From assembly GCF_021172145.1 (NCBI RefSeq), contig NZ_CP089095.1:1674001-1738000 (forward strand): DNA of 64,000 nt, read 5' to 3'. Both the position numbers and the translations under genes were made by a program. Source of the stretch: Flavobacterium cyclinae. GTDB taxonomy: Bacteria; Bacteroidota; Bacteroidia; Flavobacteriales; Flavobacteriaceae. Shown here piece after piece: positions 33,534 through 42,359 of the stretch (position 1 is its first letter; each line of letters starts with the position of its first letter). The notes beneath the pieces are model-generated. The model worked only from the letters and a program-made list of their open reading frames with translations, was not told where the DNA came from and ran no database searches.

Positions 33534-34496
33534 TTAAAAATTTTGAACCACATAAAAATACAAAGGCATTCCTATCGTAATGTTAACCGGAAAAGTTACA
33601 GCTAAAGCCATGGGTAAAAACAACCCCGGATTTGCTTTTGGTACTGTAATTTTCATGGCTGCCGGCACGGCAATATAAGAAGCACTTGCTGCTAATATTG
33701 AAAATATAAAACGATTGGAAATATCTTCGGTAATGAATCCGCTTAACCAAGCAAATAAAGTTCCATTTACTAGTGGAATAAAAAGAGCAAACACAAAGGG
33801 AAACCAACCGTGTTCAAAAAAGGATTTTAACTTTTTTCCACTTGTGATTCCCATATCCAATAAGAAAATGGCTAAGAATCCTTTAAATAAATCATTTGTA
33901 AAAGGTTGAATCCCTTCAGCTTGTTTGTCACTGGCTAAAAATCCAATAATCAAACTCCCCAATATTAAAAGTACACTTCCGTTTGTAAAAGAATGACGTA
34001 AAATTTCTGATTTATTAAACTTACTTGCTTTTTCTTTGTTAAAAAGTGTAATTAAAACCAAGCCCACTATAATAGCTGGCGATTCCATTAAAGCCATAAT
34101 GGCAACCATATAACCATGTATTGAAATTTGATGCGATTCTAAATACGAAACAGCTGTTACAAATGTTACGGCACTAATAGAACCATAAGCAGCAGCAATG
34201 GCTCCTGAATCATATATATTTAGCTTGCGTTTTAGTACAAAAAATGTATATAATGGAATCAATATTGCAATTGAAATTCCAAATAGCATACACCACAAGA
34301 TTTCACTCGTTATGGTTTCGTGCGATAACTCTTGTCCGCCTTTAAACCCGATAGCAAAAAGCAAGTAAAGTGAAATGAATTTGGAAGAATTTTGAGGAAT
34401 TTCTAAGTCACTTTTTAAGTAAACGGCTAAAATTCCTAAAATAAAATACAATAATGCCGGATTGGTTAAATTTTCGAGTAATAAATTAAAATTCAT
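33534..34496 (-). CDS. sbtA: SbtA-like sodium-dependent bicarbonate transporter
   Basis: 320 residues with about ten membrane helices. FKGGQELSHETI, AAYGSISAVTFVTA and LLDMGITSGKKL are typical of the SbtA (DUF897) family. It would import HCO3- with Na+, possibly to feed carboxylases in this heterotroph. A cytosolic SbtB-like PII partner was not recognised. The divergent LysR gene at 36832 resembles the arrangement of CO2-responsive regulators near bicarbonate transporters. Confidence 0.85.
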   Translation of the reverse strand: MNFNLLLENLTNPALLYFILGILAVYLKSDLEIPQNSSKFISLYLLFAIGFKGGQELSHETITSEILWCMLFGISIAILIPLYTFFVLKRKLNIYDSGAIAAAYGSISAVTFVTAVSYLESHQISIHGYMVAIMALMESPAIIVGLVLITLFNKEKASKFNKSEILRHSFTNGSVLLILGSLIIGFLASDKQAEGIQPFTNDLFKGFLAIFLLDMGITSGKKLKSFFEHGWFPFVFALFIPLVNGTLFAWLSGFITEDISNRFIFSILAASASYIAVPAAMKITVPKANPGLFLPMALAVTFPVNITIGMPLYFYVVQNF

Positions 34497-34514
34497 ATTA
34501 GTTAGTTTGTGTTA

Positions 34515-35468
34515 TTATTTTTTTGCTGCTCGTTCTAAACGATCATTTATAGATAAACCTAATCCAAATTCTGGAAAACGTTCTGCTATTATGATATCTA
34601 AGTTCATCTTATCTAATTGATGTAATGCATCATACAACTTTGATGCTGCTATTTTCAAATCACTTTCTGGAGATAATACAAATTGATATTTCTCTTCTAA
34701 ACTAGCTTCGGTTTTGTTAAAAAGCAATAGTCCTATTTTTTTATCAGAAAACCATTCCAATTCATTTTGAATGTTTCGGGTTAAAATAAAATCTGTTTTT
34801 GGAGCATAATGTTTTAACAACATTCCGGGGGCAATTGGTTGTTTTCTTTTTTTATTCAATACAACTACATTTTCAGAATATTTTTCAATTTCTTCCATGG
34901 CAAGTGCTCCTAAACGATAGACTTCCACCTTGTTGTTATTAAAACCTACAATAGTTGATTCTATTCCTGAATTACACGTCCCCCCATCAAGAACTAAACC
35001 TATTTGATTTCCAAAATAGTCTTCCACGTGAACAGCTTGGGTGGGACTTATTCTTTTAAATGGATTAGCGCTTGGGGCAACTAACGGAAACTCTAATTTA
35101 TGCAATAATTCTAATGCAACAGGATGATTTGGAACTCTAACAGCAACTGTATCCTGATTAGCAGTTACTAAATCTGGAATATGAGGTTGTTTTTTTAAGA
35201 TGAGGGTTAATGGTCCTGGCCAAAAAGCATTTGCTAATTCATAGGCGATTGGCGGAATATCACAAGCTACTTTTTCTAAATCCGAAATACTCTTTATATG
35301 AACAATCAAAGGATTAAAAGTAGGACGTTTTTTAACTTCAAAAATTTTATTGATGGCTTCCGTTTCATAAGCATTTCCTGCCAAACCATAGACGGTTTCG
35401 GTAGGAAATCCAATTATATTATTTCGATTGAGCTCTTCAACTGCTCTGTCTATATCTTTACTTATCAT
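34515..35468 (-). CDS. tsaC: L-threonylcarbamoyladenylate synthase (TsaC/Sua5)
   Basis: 317 residues, the longer Sua5 form. The YrdC domain spans about 1-205 (IIGFPTETVYGLAGNA, KRPTFNPLIVHI, VAVRVPNHP, LVAPSANPFKRISPTQA) and the C-terminal Sua5 domain follows (APGMLLKHYAPKTDF). It makes threonylcarbamoyl-AMP for the universal t6A37 tRNA modification. It lies 18 bp upstream of sbtA and 3 bp after the DUF6671 gene. Confidence 0.95.
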   Translation of the reverse strand: MISKDIDRAVEELNRNNIIGFPTETVYGLAGNAYETEAINKIFEVKKRPTFNPLIVHIKSISDLEKVACDIPPIAYELANAFWPGPLTLILKKQPHIPDLVTANQDTVAVRVPNHPVALELLHKLEFPLVAPSANPFKRISPTQAVHVEDYFGNQIGLVLDGGTCNSGIESTIVGFNNNKVEVYRLGALAMEEIEKYSENVVVLNKKRKQPIAPGMLLKHYAPKTDFILTRNIQNELEWFSDKKIGLLLFNKTEASLEEKYQFVLSPESDLKIAASKLYDALHQLDKMNLDIIIAERFPEFGLGLSINDRLERAAKK

Positions 35469-35471
35469 TTT

Positions 35472-36326
35472 TTAAGGATTACAAAAATCGCAATACATGG
35501 GATCTTCTTTCAGTTTGTGATTGGGATGCATTTTCTTTTCTTCAAAATGGCATTTTTGACATTGGTAAACGTGTGCTAAAATCGATTTTGTTGGCATAGA
35601 ACAAGAACTACAAGCTAAGCCCGACTCTACTTTCACTATTCCAAAACCTGGCGACTGACAATTAGGACAAATCGAATGAATTTTTAAAAGAAGTTTTTTA
35701 CATGCGGCTTCAATAATTGCCATTCGTGTTGGATTATACATAGCTCTCATGTCGGTTTCTACAAAGCAATATCCATTAGAAAAATACAATTCTTCAAATA
35801 TTCGGTCGGCTGTATCTTTGTCATTTACTCCTTTGTTAATCGAATTCCAATCTTTCTCTTCATCTTTTATTATAATAGCATGAGATGGGAATTTTACTCT
35901 TTCTAAAAAGGAATTAAATGCTGATTTTGATGTAATTTTTTCCGAATTAAAATTTGTCTCCAGACTGATTAAGCGTTCAAAGATTTCTAAATTATTACGT
36001 TTGTCCACTAACAGAATTAACTCTTCATTTGCTGCAGCAAAAAAAACAGAAGGATGATTTCCAAAAGAACCTTCCGTTGCTATAGCTAAATCATAGCCTT
36101 CCAGCTCCATAGCTTGCAAACATTTTTGTCTTAAGGTTGTAAAAGCATCTTGTTTGCGCTCTACTTCACCACTAAAAGTACCCAGTGAATCAGTGTCAAA
36201 TTGCTGAGATAAAATGCAATTTACACCAAGTTCGTTTTGTAACAAAGGAGCAATCACTTGCTCCTTTTTGTGTTTTGTTACAATTAGTAAATCTCTATCT
36301 TTAAAGAAATTTATATTAATTTTCAT
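35472..36326 (-). CDS. DUF6671-like protein with two C-terminal zinc-binding motifs
   Basis: 284 residues from the ATG at 36326; the frame extends to a TTG at 36332. The N-terminal part has LAIATEGSFGNHP; the C-terminus has two CxxC pairs (CPNCQSPG, CSSC) and a CQKC/CDFC pair, so two zinc ribbons are likely. I recognise the family only as DUF6671 (unknown function). It overlaps the upstream small gene by 11 bp and precedes tsaC by 3 bp. Confidence 0.75.
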   Translation of the reverse strand: MKININFFKDRDLLIVTKHKKEQVIAPLLQNELGVNCILSQQFDTDSLGTFSGEVERKQDAFTTLRQKCLQAMELEGYDLAIATEGSFGNHPSVFFAAANEELILLVDKRNNLEIFERLISLETNFNSEKITSKSAFNSFLERVKFPSHAIIIKDEEKDWNSINKGVNDKDTADRIFEELYFSNGYCFVETDMRAMYNPTRMAIIEAACKKLLLKIHSICPNCQSPGFGIVKVESGLACSSCSMPTKSILAHVYQCQKCHFEEKKMHPNHKLKEDPMYCDFCNP

Positions 36327-36585
36327 ATTCAATTTCGATAAAAGACTTGATTATCAATTTCTTATTTTTTTGTTTGGCATCTTCTATAATTTCAGAGATA
36401 TCAGATTTACTTTTATTTAAAGTATTTATTTGTTGTAGCGCCTGATCATCATCTTTACCAAATCGTATTTGCGAACTAAAGTTTTGAAGTTTATTAGAAT
36501 TCAAGTTCTTATTACATAAATCCATCAAAATTTCTTTGGCTTCAGAGCAATTATAATTTCCGTTAATTAAATTTATTCTTTTCAT
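36316..36585 (-). CDS. Small conserved hypothetical protein (89 aa)
   Basis: 89 residues from the ATG at 36585; the open frame continues to a GTG at 36594. NCSEAKEILMDL and the SSQIRFGKDDDQAL segment recall short flavobacterial proteins of unknown role. Soluble, helical. It overlaps the DUF6671 gene at its 3' end and the possible 40-residue membrane peptide gene at its 5' end, within the sbtA operon. Confidence 0.65.
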   Translation of the reverse strand: MKRINLINGNYNCSEAKEILMDLCNKNLNSNKLQNFSSQIRFGKDDDQALQQINTLNKSKSDISEIIEDAKQKNKKLIIKSFIEIEYEN

Positions 36586-36685
36586 GACGTACACCTTTTA
36601 TTGTATGAATTTGTAATACACTTTTTATGAATACTAGCAGAACGATTCCAAGACTAATGAAAAAATCCAAATAAATAGTTGCCAT
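36563..36685 (-). CDS. Possible 40-aa single-pass membrane peptide
   Basis: ATG at 36685 opens a 40-codon frame starting MATIYLDFFISLGIVLLVF: one hydrophobic helix and a polar, basic tail. It overlaps the start of the following gene by 23 bp and would be the first gene of the sbtA-tsaC operon. No homologue is recognised. Sequence character favours a real gene but its size prevents certainty. Confidence 0.35.
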   Translation of the reverse strand: MATIYLDFFISLGIVLLVFIKSVLQIHTIKGVRHEKNKFN

Positions 36686-36799
36686 ACTAAAACAATTTAA
36701 ATTGTGATTTGAGTAGTTAAAGATTTAAATGGATTTTTCATTATCATAGCAATTTTTTTCTGGTACAAAGTTGAAAATTAATATTTATATATTTTTATT

Positions 36800-36807
36800 T
36801 ATATTTG
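36800..36807 (+). promoter_or_regulatory. TATATTTG -7 box for the lysR gene
   Basis: TATATTTG is an exact TAnnTTTG element 24 bp before the ATG. A TTG at 36771 lies 26 bp upstream of it, slightly longer than the usual Bacteroidota spacing. Confidence 0.4.
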
Positions 36808-36831
36808 TAATCATTAACATAATATTTTTTT

Positions 36832-37755
36832 ATGAATTACACTTTAAATCAATTGCGTATATTTCTTAAAGTAGTACAAAATCAAAGTGTTACTAAGGCT
36901 TCGGAAGAGTTACATTTGACCCAACCTGCTGTGTCAATTCAATTAAAAAATTTTCAAGATCAGTTTGAAATCCCATTGACAGAAGTGGTGGGAAGAAAAA
37001 TTTATGTTACTGATTTTGGTAAAGAAATAGCTGCTGCTGCTGCTCAAATACTGGAACAAGTAAATACAATAGACTATAAAACCTTAGCTTATAAAGGCCA
37101 ATTATTTGGAAAAATAAAGTTTTCTGTGGTTTCTACAGGCAAATATGTAATGCCTTTTTTCTTAGCCGATTTCTTAAAAATGCATCCAGGAGTTGAATTA
37201 GAAATGGATGTAACCAATAAAAACAAAGTGGTAAAAAGTTTACAGCAGAATGAAGTAGATTTTGCCTTAGTTTCCATTCTACCTGAAAAAATGAAAGTAG
37301 AAAAAATCGATTTAATGCAAAACAAATTGTATTTGGTAGGTAATAACGAAGAAAAATTCAGCAATAAAACAAAAATGGAAACGATATTAGAGAATCGTCC
37401 TTTATTGTTTAGGGAAGCAGGTTCGGGGACACGCCAAACAATGGAGCGTTTTATAGTACAACAGGATTTAAAGATAAATAAACGCATGGAACTTACATCA
37501 AACGAAGCTGTAAAACAAGCTATTTTAGCAGGTTTAGGGTATTCAATCATGCCTTTAATTGGTATTCGTAAAGAATTACAAAACAATGAATTACAAATTA
37601 TCCCATTAAAAGGATTACCCATCAAAACTGATTGGAGCTTGATTTGGGTTAAAGGCAAAAATCATAACCCAGCTGCCCTAGCCTATTTGGATTATTTAAA
37701 AAAGGAAAAAGAAGCAATTATTCATTCCAAATTTAGTTGGTACGAGACGATGTGA
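36832..37755 (+). CDS. LysR-family transcriptional regulator, CbbR/CmpR-like
   Basis: 307 residues. N-terminal winged HTH (LRIFLKVVQNQSVTKASEEL, HLTQPAVSIQLKNFQ) and a LysR substrate-binding domain (about 90-295). It is divergent from the operon that includes the SbtA-like transporter, the usual position of a LysR protein relative to its target, and the effector-domain sequence (GSGTRQTMERF) is of the CbbR/CysB-like type. Control of the bicarbonate transporter operon is therefore a reasonable inference. Confidence 0.85.
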   Translation: MNYTLNQLRIFLKVVQNQSVTKASEELHLTQPAVSIQLKNFQDQFEIPLTEVVGRKIYVTDFGKEIAAAAAQILEQVNTIDYKTLAYKGQLFGKIKFSVVSTGKYVMPFFLADFLKMHPGVELEMDVTNKNKVVKSLQQNEVDFALVSILPEKMKVEKIDLMQNKLYLVGNNEEKFSNKTKMETILENRPLLFREAGSGTRQTMERFIVQQDLKINKRMELTSNEAVKQAILAGLGYSIMPLIGIRKELQNNELQIIPLKGLPIKTDWSLIWVKGKNHNPAALAYLDYLKKEKEAIIHSKFSWYETM

Positions 37756-37757
37756 GT

Positions 37758-38561
37758 TTAGTTGAATGTCCAGATAAATGCTTTTTCTTTAGTAGCCCTA
37801 AATATGGTATGATGCTTTTCTTTTTTTTCGGGAGAATAATTCCACTTTAAATTGGGAACAGCATTTTTACTTAATATTTCACTCAAGGAATTCGTGTTTT
37901 TAAAAATATCTTTTGCACTTGAACCCGCAAACCAAAACCTTTTAGAAGCTTTAGGAAAAGCATTTAAATAATTTGATGCGTCTTTTAACAATTGCTGATT
38001 ATTCCACCATAAAGAAGGATCAAATGCAATATAATAATCAAATGTTTCAGGTGATAATAAAAATGTTTCCGTTACAAAAAGTCCAGCTAGGGATTCTCCA
38101 AGTATTCCTTTTTCATCTGAAGTTCTATATTTTGAATTTATTTCTGGTATTAACTCTTCTTTTATAAATTTTCTAAACGCTTCAGAACCTCCCACAATTG
38201 GAGCAATTTCCTTATCAGTCGATACAGAAGTTGGTGGTGTTAAATCTCGTCTTCGTTCTGTATTTTCAATTCCTACCAAAATAAAGGGTTTGATTTTCTT
38301 TGATTTAATTAATTTAGATAATGTATTGGCGATATGTGGAAAATCCTCTTTTATACCTCCGTCAGGCATATATAAGACAGGAAAAGAAATAGTAGGATTT
38401 TTATATTCTTCTGGAAACCAAACATTAATAACTCTTTTTTCGTTTACATGTCTAGAATCAATGGCAAAAGTTTCATGATTAGGAATAGGATCTTGATTCA
38501 AAACGATATTAGATGGATAAATTCCAATAAAAAACAACGATAGAAAAACTAATAATTTCAT
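37758..38561 (-). CDS. Exported alpha/beta-hydrolase (esterase D-like)
   Basis: 267 residues from the ATG at 38561; the frame continues to a TTG at 38573. An N-terminal hydrophobic segment (MKLLVFLSLFFIGIYPS) serves as signal peptide or anchor. VINVWFPEEYKN ... FPVLYMPDGG and the nucleophile elbow GESLAG identify the esterase D/enterochelin-esterase-like family. Likely periplasmic. The adjacent WG-repeat gene lies 8 bp upstream on the same strand. Confidence 0.82.
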   Translation of the reverse strand: MKLLVFLSLFFIGIYPSNIVLNQDPIPNHETFAIDSRHVNEKRVINVWFPEEYKNPTISFPVLYMPDGGIKEDFPHIANTLSKLIKSKKIKPFILVGIENTERRRDLTPPTSVSTDKEIAPIVGGSEAFRKFIKEELIPEINSKYRTSDEKGILGESLAGLFVTETFLLSPETFDYYIAFDPSLWWNNQQLLKDASNYLNAFPKASKRFWFAGSSAKDIFKNTNSLSEILSKNAVPNLKWNYSPEKKEKHHTIFRATKEKAFIWTFN

Positions 38562-38569
38562 AAAACAAA

Positions 38570-39694
38570 TCAATTTTTATAAATAACTCCATTTTGTCCC
38601 ACGTAATAGACCGAATTCGTATCCTTATTTTCAACCAAAAGAACTACAAAATCATTATCTAATTCTATAGCGGTTTTAATTTTATTAAAATCAGAAAACA
38701 CAACTTTATGGGTTGCTAAAAAGAAAATTCCAGTTTGATTGTTTTGAGTAAGTTCTAAATAATGGAATTCTTTTTTAATTGCATCATATTCTGTTTTAAG
38801 CAATTGATTTCCATAACCATCCACCAATCCTTTTTTATGATTCTCTTCAATAATTAAATAATGTTTTTTTCCTTTTTCATAATTATAAGAATTAAAAAAA
38901 TAGTCCAATTGTTTATACTTGGGTTGAAATCCAATTTTCTCTTTCACATCTACAAAACCAAACAGATTTTTCTTTCGTAATAAAAACAAATTACTTTCAT
39001 ATCGAATCGGAATTTTTTCCTCAAAATCCTTTGAGTTTTCATCTAAAGTATAGGATATAGCAGCTTTATCTTTATAAGTAACACTTGGAACAGTCATATA
39101 AATTTCATCATTCGGATCATCATATATAGCTGTATATAGATATTGTGTTATCGTATCATTGTTTACACGCCAACGGCATTTTCCTGTTCTATCATCTTCA
39201 TCTACATAAACTATTTGATCGTAAATTACAGGAATGAGAATCTTTCCTGAAGCATCTGCAATCCCTATTTTGTTTTGTTTCTTTAACAAATAGGAATTAT
39301 TTAAAATATCATCAATAGCATCATATTCAAAAGGCAAAAGTTGTTGGTTATCAGCAGCAACTAAACCTGACTTTCCTTCATCATTTGTAGCTATAAAATG
39401 AAAGGAATTAGATACATTTCTTAAATGCGCATATTGTAATGGCAAAAGCACTTTGTTTTTAGTATCAATTACACCCATTTTTTGGTTTTGATACACATAA
39501 GCATATGTCAAATACTTCAATCCAACCGAACTGGCATTAAAAAACCCAACACTATCATAAACAGGTTGTATCATTATTTTTCCAGCTTTATCACTAAATC
39601 CCCATTTTTTATTAGACACAAAAGGAATTAATTCGCTATTTTGTGCGTTACTCAAAACAGATGAAAACACCAAAATTAAAAATAGTTTTTTCAT
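38570..39694 (-). CDS. WG-repeat secreted protein
   Basis: 374 residues with a signal peptide (MKKLFLILVFSSVLSNA). Several WG-type repeats are visible (KWGFSDKAGKIMIQPVYDS, KMGVIDTKNKVLLPLQY, KIGIADASGKILIPVIYDQ, LFGFVDVKEKIGFQPKY). WG proteins are beta-rich and of unknown function. Start overlaps the stop of the upstream gene by one base, so the pair is probably co-translated. Confidence 0.88.
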   Translation of the reverse strand: MKKLFLILVFSSVLSNAQNSELIPFVSNKKWGFSDKAGKIMIQPVYDSVGFFNASSVGLKYLTYAYVYQNQKMGVIDTKNKVLLPLQYAHLRNVSNSFHFIATNDEGKSGLVAADNQQLLPFEYDAIDDILNNSYLLKKQNKIGIADASGKILIPVIYDQIVYVDEDDRTGKCRWRVNNDTITQYLYTAIYDDPNDEIYMTVPSVTYKDKAAISYTLDENSKDFEEKIPIRYESNLFLLRKKNLFGFVDVKEKIGFQPKYKQLDYFFNSYNYEKGKKHYLIIEENHKKGLVDGYGNQLLKTEYDAIKKEFHYLELTQNNQTGIFFLATHKVVFSDFNKIKTAIELDNDFVVLLVENKDTNSVYYVGQNGVIYKN

Positions 39695-40869
39695 TATTTT
39701 TGAAGATTAAATTTATACGCTCCCCTTTCTATTTCACTACTGTATTCCTGAATTTCTAAATCTTTATTCAAAAAAGTACGTTTTAATGTTAAGCCATTTG
39801 AAGTAGTAATGTTCTTAAAATTAGGATAATCGATGGTGTTTTTTTCAATTAAAAACAAACCAAATTCATGCTCATATCCTGCTATAAATTGGGAAACATT
39901 TGATTTTTTAGAAAGTAACTTTTCATTTAAAAAGATACAATTTTGTGAAGAAACAAGTTTTCCTCGCTGCATATACAACTGCTTGTCATCATAACTTCCT
40001 TCAATTTCCTGATTCAAATTTTTATCAATGTAAATAAATGAAATTCCATCTGAATTAGGTTGGTCAAAAATTTGCAAAGTAACCGAATTGTCATTATTGG
40101 TATAAAGTGTTGTATTCGCTTCATACAAAAGCTTTCCTTTACTGTCTGTTTGAGAAATTTTTGAAGTAATTTTATACTCAAATACAATGTCTAATTTTTC
40201 ACCGTTTGAAGACAATGGGGTTTCATTTTGATGGCTTTCCTTAATACAATCCAACAAAGCTTCTTTTGGTTCGTTAAAACTAATTAAAATATCATTCAAA
40301 TTACTTTTGGCATTGCTATACGAATCTTCTTTAAATTGGGATAATTCTACCTCAATACCCATAATTGAAACCGCAATAATTGTAGCATTTGCTGGTAAAT
40401 TTTGAAGCAATCCCATATCGTTCAAATACCTTTCAAAGCCACTTCCTGTTCGTCTACCAGTCCCCACCCAAAGTTGAATATCCACCACATCATTGTCAAA
40501 TGAATACAAAGTGGCAGGTTGTCCAAACATTGGTTTAGTGATATTCGTTTTGTAAAATCCTCCTTTTGGAAAGGCCTCTTTAAAAGTCAAATAGGTCAAA
40601 TGGTCTTGCGAACGAATTACAACAGTATTAAATGGTTTAAAATAAGCCAATACTTTTCCTGTTTTATTTCCATGAAGTAATCTGTTGAAAACAAAATACT
40701 TACCATTATCTAAACAAGTAAATTTTAATTTTATTTTACGATTATCATCGTTACTCGATTTGCTTTCATCAGCTAAAAAAAGATGGTCAACATTAAGGCT
40801 ATACCCTATATTTTGTGCATAAAATTGACTTATAAAAAAGTACAAAAAACAAGAGAGAATTTTTTTCAT
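39694..40869 (-). CDS. Secreted hypothetical protein
   Basis: 391 residues from the ATG at 40869, giving a clean signal peptide (MKKILSCFLYFFISQFYAQ). The open frame runs on to 41019, but those extra 50 codons come from a dispersed intergenic repeat and are not protein-like. The mature part is beta-rich and not recognised; it resembles T9SS-lineage periplasmic/outer-membrane unknowns. It precedes the WG-repeat gene with one-base overlap. Confidence 0.75.
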   Translation of the reverse strand: MKKILSCFLYFFISQFYAQNIGYSLNVDHLFLADESKSSNDDNRKIKLKFTCLDNGKYFVFNRLLHGNKTGKVLAYFKPFNTVVIRSQDHLTYLTFKEAFPKGGFYKTNITKPMFGQPATLYSFDNDVVDIQLWVGTGRRTGSGFERYLNDMGLLQNLPANATIIAVSIMGIEVELSQFKEDSYSNAKSNLNDILISFNEPKEALLDCIKESHQNETPLSSNGEKLDIVFEYKITSKISQTDSKGKLLYEANTTLYTNNDNSVTLQIFDQPNSDGISFIYIDKNLNQEIEGSYDDKQLYMQRGKLVSSQNCIFLNEKLLSKKSNVSQFIAGYEHEFGLFLIEKNTIDYPNFKNITTSNGLTLKRTFLNKDLEIQEYSSEIERGAYKFNLQK

Positions 40870-41420
40870 TAAGTAAAATGTAATGATGTAAATGTAAGAA
40901 ACTTTTTCTTTATGGGAGGTTGATTGTTTATTTATGTATAACAAACGAAATATATTACTAAAAAGTGTAACGCTCTGTGAAACTCTCCCAACGCAATCCA
41001 TCCCGAAGCTTCGGGACAAAAGAAACTCCGTAATACTCTGTGTAAAAAAATAACCACAATAAGAAACTACATATGTTCGATTTCTTTTTTCAACCCAATG
41101 TTAATAATGTAAATCATATAAAATTGTATATTGAGCTAAAAAACATTATTGATATAGCAGTTTTTTAAAATTCACACTTAGTAAAACCTTTTTAAAAACA
41201 TCAATTGGGCCTTCTAACAAATAATAATATTAAATGTTAAAATATGCGAATACTTTACCAGTTTTATAACTGTGCAATATTTGAATATTAGTATCAAAAA
41301 AATATAATTAACAACAAGTAAAAAAACACTTATCTTTGAATTTTTTATCAAATACTCTCTTAGCAAAAGTCAAATTTAGTTTGAATATGTTCAAATAGGT
41401 TTTTAAAATTTTGTATTAAT
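40870..41420. other. Divergent intergenic region with one dispersed-repeat copy
   Basis: About 550 bp between divergent genes. 40963-41058 is a copy of the dispersed repeat (AAGTGTAACGCTCTGTG ... taaccacaa), including the palindrome CCCGAAGCTTCGGG at 41002-41015. The remainder is AT-rich. TATCTTTG at 41331-41338 is an exact -7 box but lies 83 bp before the next ATG and no well-placed TTG is seen. Confidence 0.6.
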
Positions 41421-42359
41421 ATGTCAAAAATAATATTTCCTTTAATATTCTTTTTTTATATAAATTCATTACTAAGTCAATCATTTATTACAGTTGATAA
41501 TGATACAAATGAATTTATCGAAGATGTTAATTATTCACTTTTTTTTAAAAAAAAGCAAGTATTTTATGGAAAAACAGAAAATAAAAAAATTACATCAATA
41601 AATAATGAAATTGAATATGACTCAATTTCATTATCAAGAATTGATTATTATACACTTGGTTTAGCTAAAGAAAAATTAGACTCTATTGTATATTTAACAA
41701 AAAAAATTGTTTATCTTAATGAAGTTGTTGTGAATCCCAAAAAAAACGACTATTTATTATTGGGTGAGACAAATCGTTTTATAAAAAAACAAAGTAGAGT
41801 ATTAACAAAAGATATGAATTTTGGTATTCTATACAAAAATGAAAATGACAAAGTGATTGAAATAAAGAAAATAACATTTTTTATTGAAAAAAACATATTT
41901 CGAACAGCTTATAAGATAAATTTTTTTGAAGCAAGTGAAACTATACCTGTTAGAGGTAATCAATATGTTGATATTGGTAATTTAATACATACTACAGATA
42001 CGCTATACATTGAAAAAAAACATAAAAATATTATTGAAATAGATATTTACTCAGAGTTAACAATTAAACCTCGAAGTTCAATATTTGTAACTATTCAACT
42101 TTTGAATTACTATGATGAAAACGATAAAATTATTATTCCTTCTAAATATGATTTAACAAAGCTAAAATTTCAAATATCAAACAAGTTAAATTATTATTCT
42201 AAAACTATTGATTTGTATACTAAAGAAATGAGTGATAATTTGATGAACATAAATTTAATGATAAATTATGATTTTGCTAACAAGTTTTTTCTTAAACCAC
42301 ATAAAAGCATTTTGGTATCTCCTGCAATTATATTATATGTAAAGGAATATGAAAATTAA
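41421..42359 (+). CDS. Exported hypothetical protein, carboxypeptidase-regulatory-like N-terminus
   Basis: 312 residues with signal peptide (MSKIIFPLIFFFYINSLLSQ). The N-terminal ~100 residues end in IVYLNEVVVNP, the xLxEVVV signature that closes carboxypeptidase-regulatory-like domains of Bacteroidota outer-membrane proteins. The remainder has no recognised domain and does not form a TonB-dependent receptor. Unusually AT-rich compared with its neighbours, which may indicate transfer or weak constraint. Confidence 0.7.
   Translation: MSKIIFPLIFFFYINSLLSQSFITVDNDTNEFIEDVNYSLFFKKKQVFYGKTENKKITSINNEIEYDSISLSRIDYYTLGLAKEKLDSIVYLTKKIVYLNEVVVNPKKNDYLLLGETNRFIKKQSRVLTKDMNFGILYKNENDKVIEIKKITFFIEKNIFRTAYKINFFEASETIPVRGNQYVDIGNLIHTTDTLYIEKKHKNIIEIDIYSELTIKPRSSIFVTIQLLNYYDENDKIIIPSKYDLTKLKFQISNKLNYYSKTIDLYTKEMSDNLMNINLMINYDFANKFFLKPHKSILVSPAIILYVKEYEN

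Noticed and set aside
37089..37658. 189-aa open frame opposite the lysR gene
   Set aside because: Antisense shadow of a clear LysR protein; cysteine/serine-rich composition typical of reverse-strand AT-rich frames.
40870..41019. N-terminal extension of the secreted protein at 39694
   Set aside because: The 50 extra codons derive from the dispersed repeat and precede a perfect signal peptide starting at 40869.
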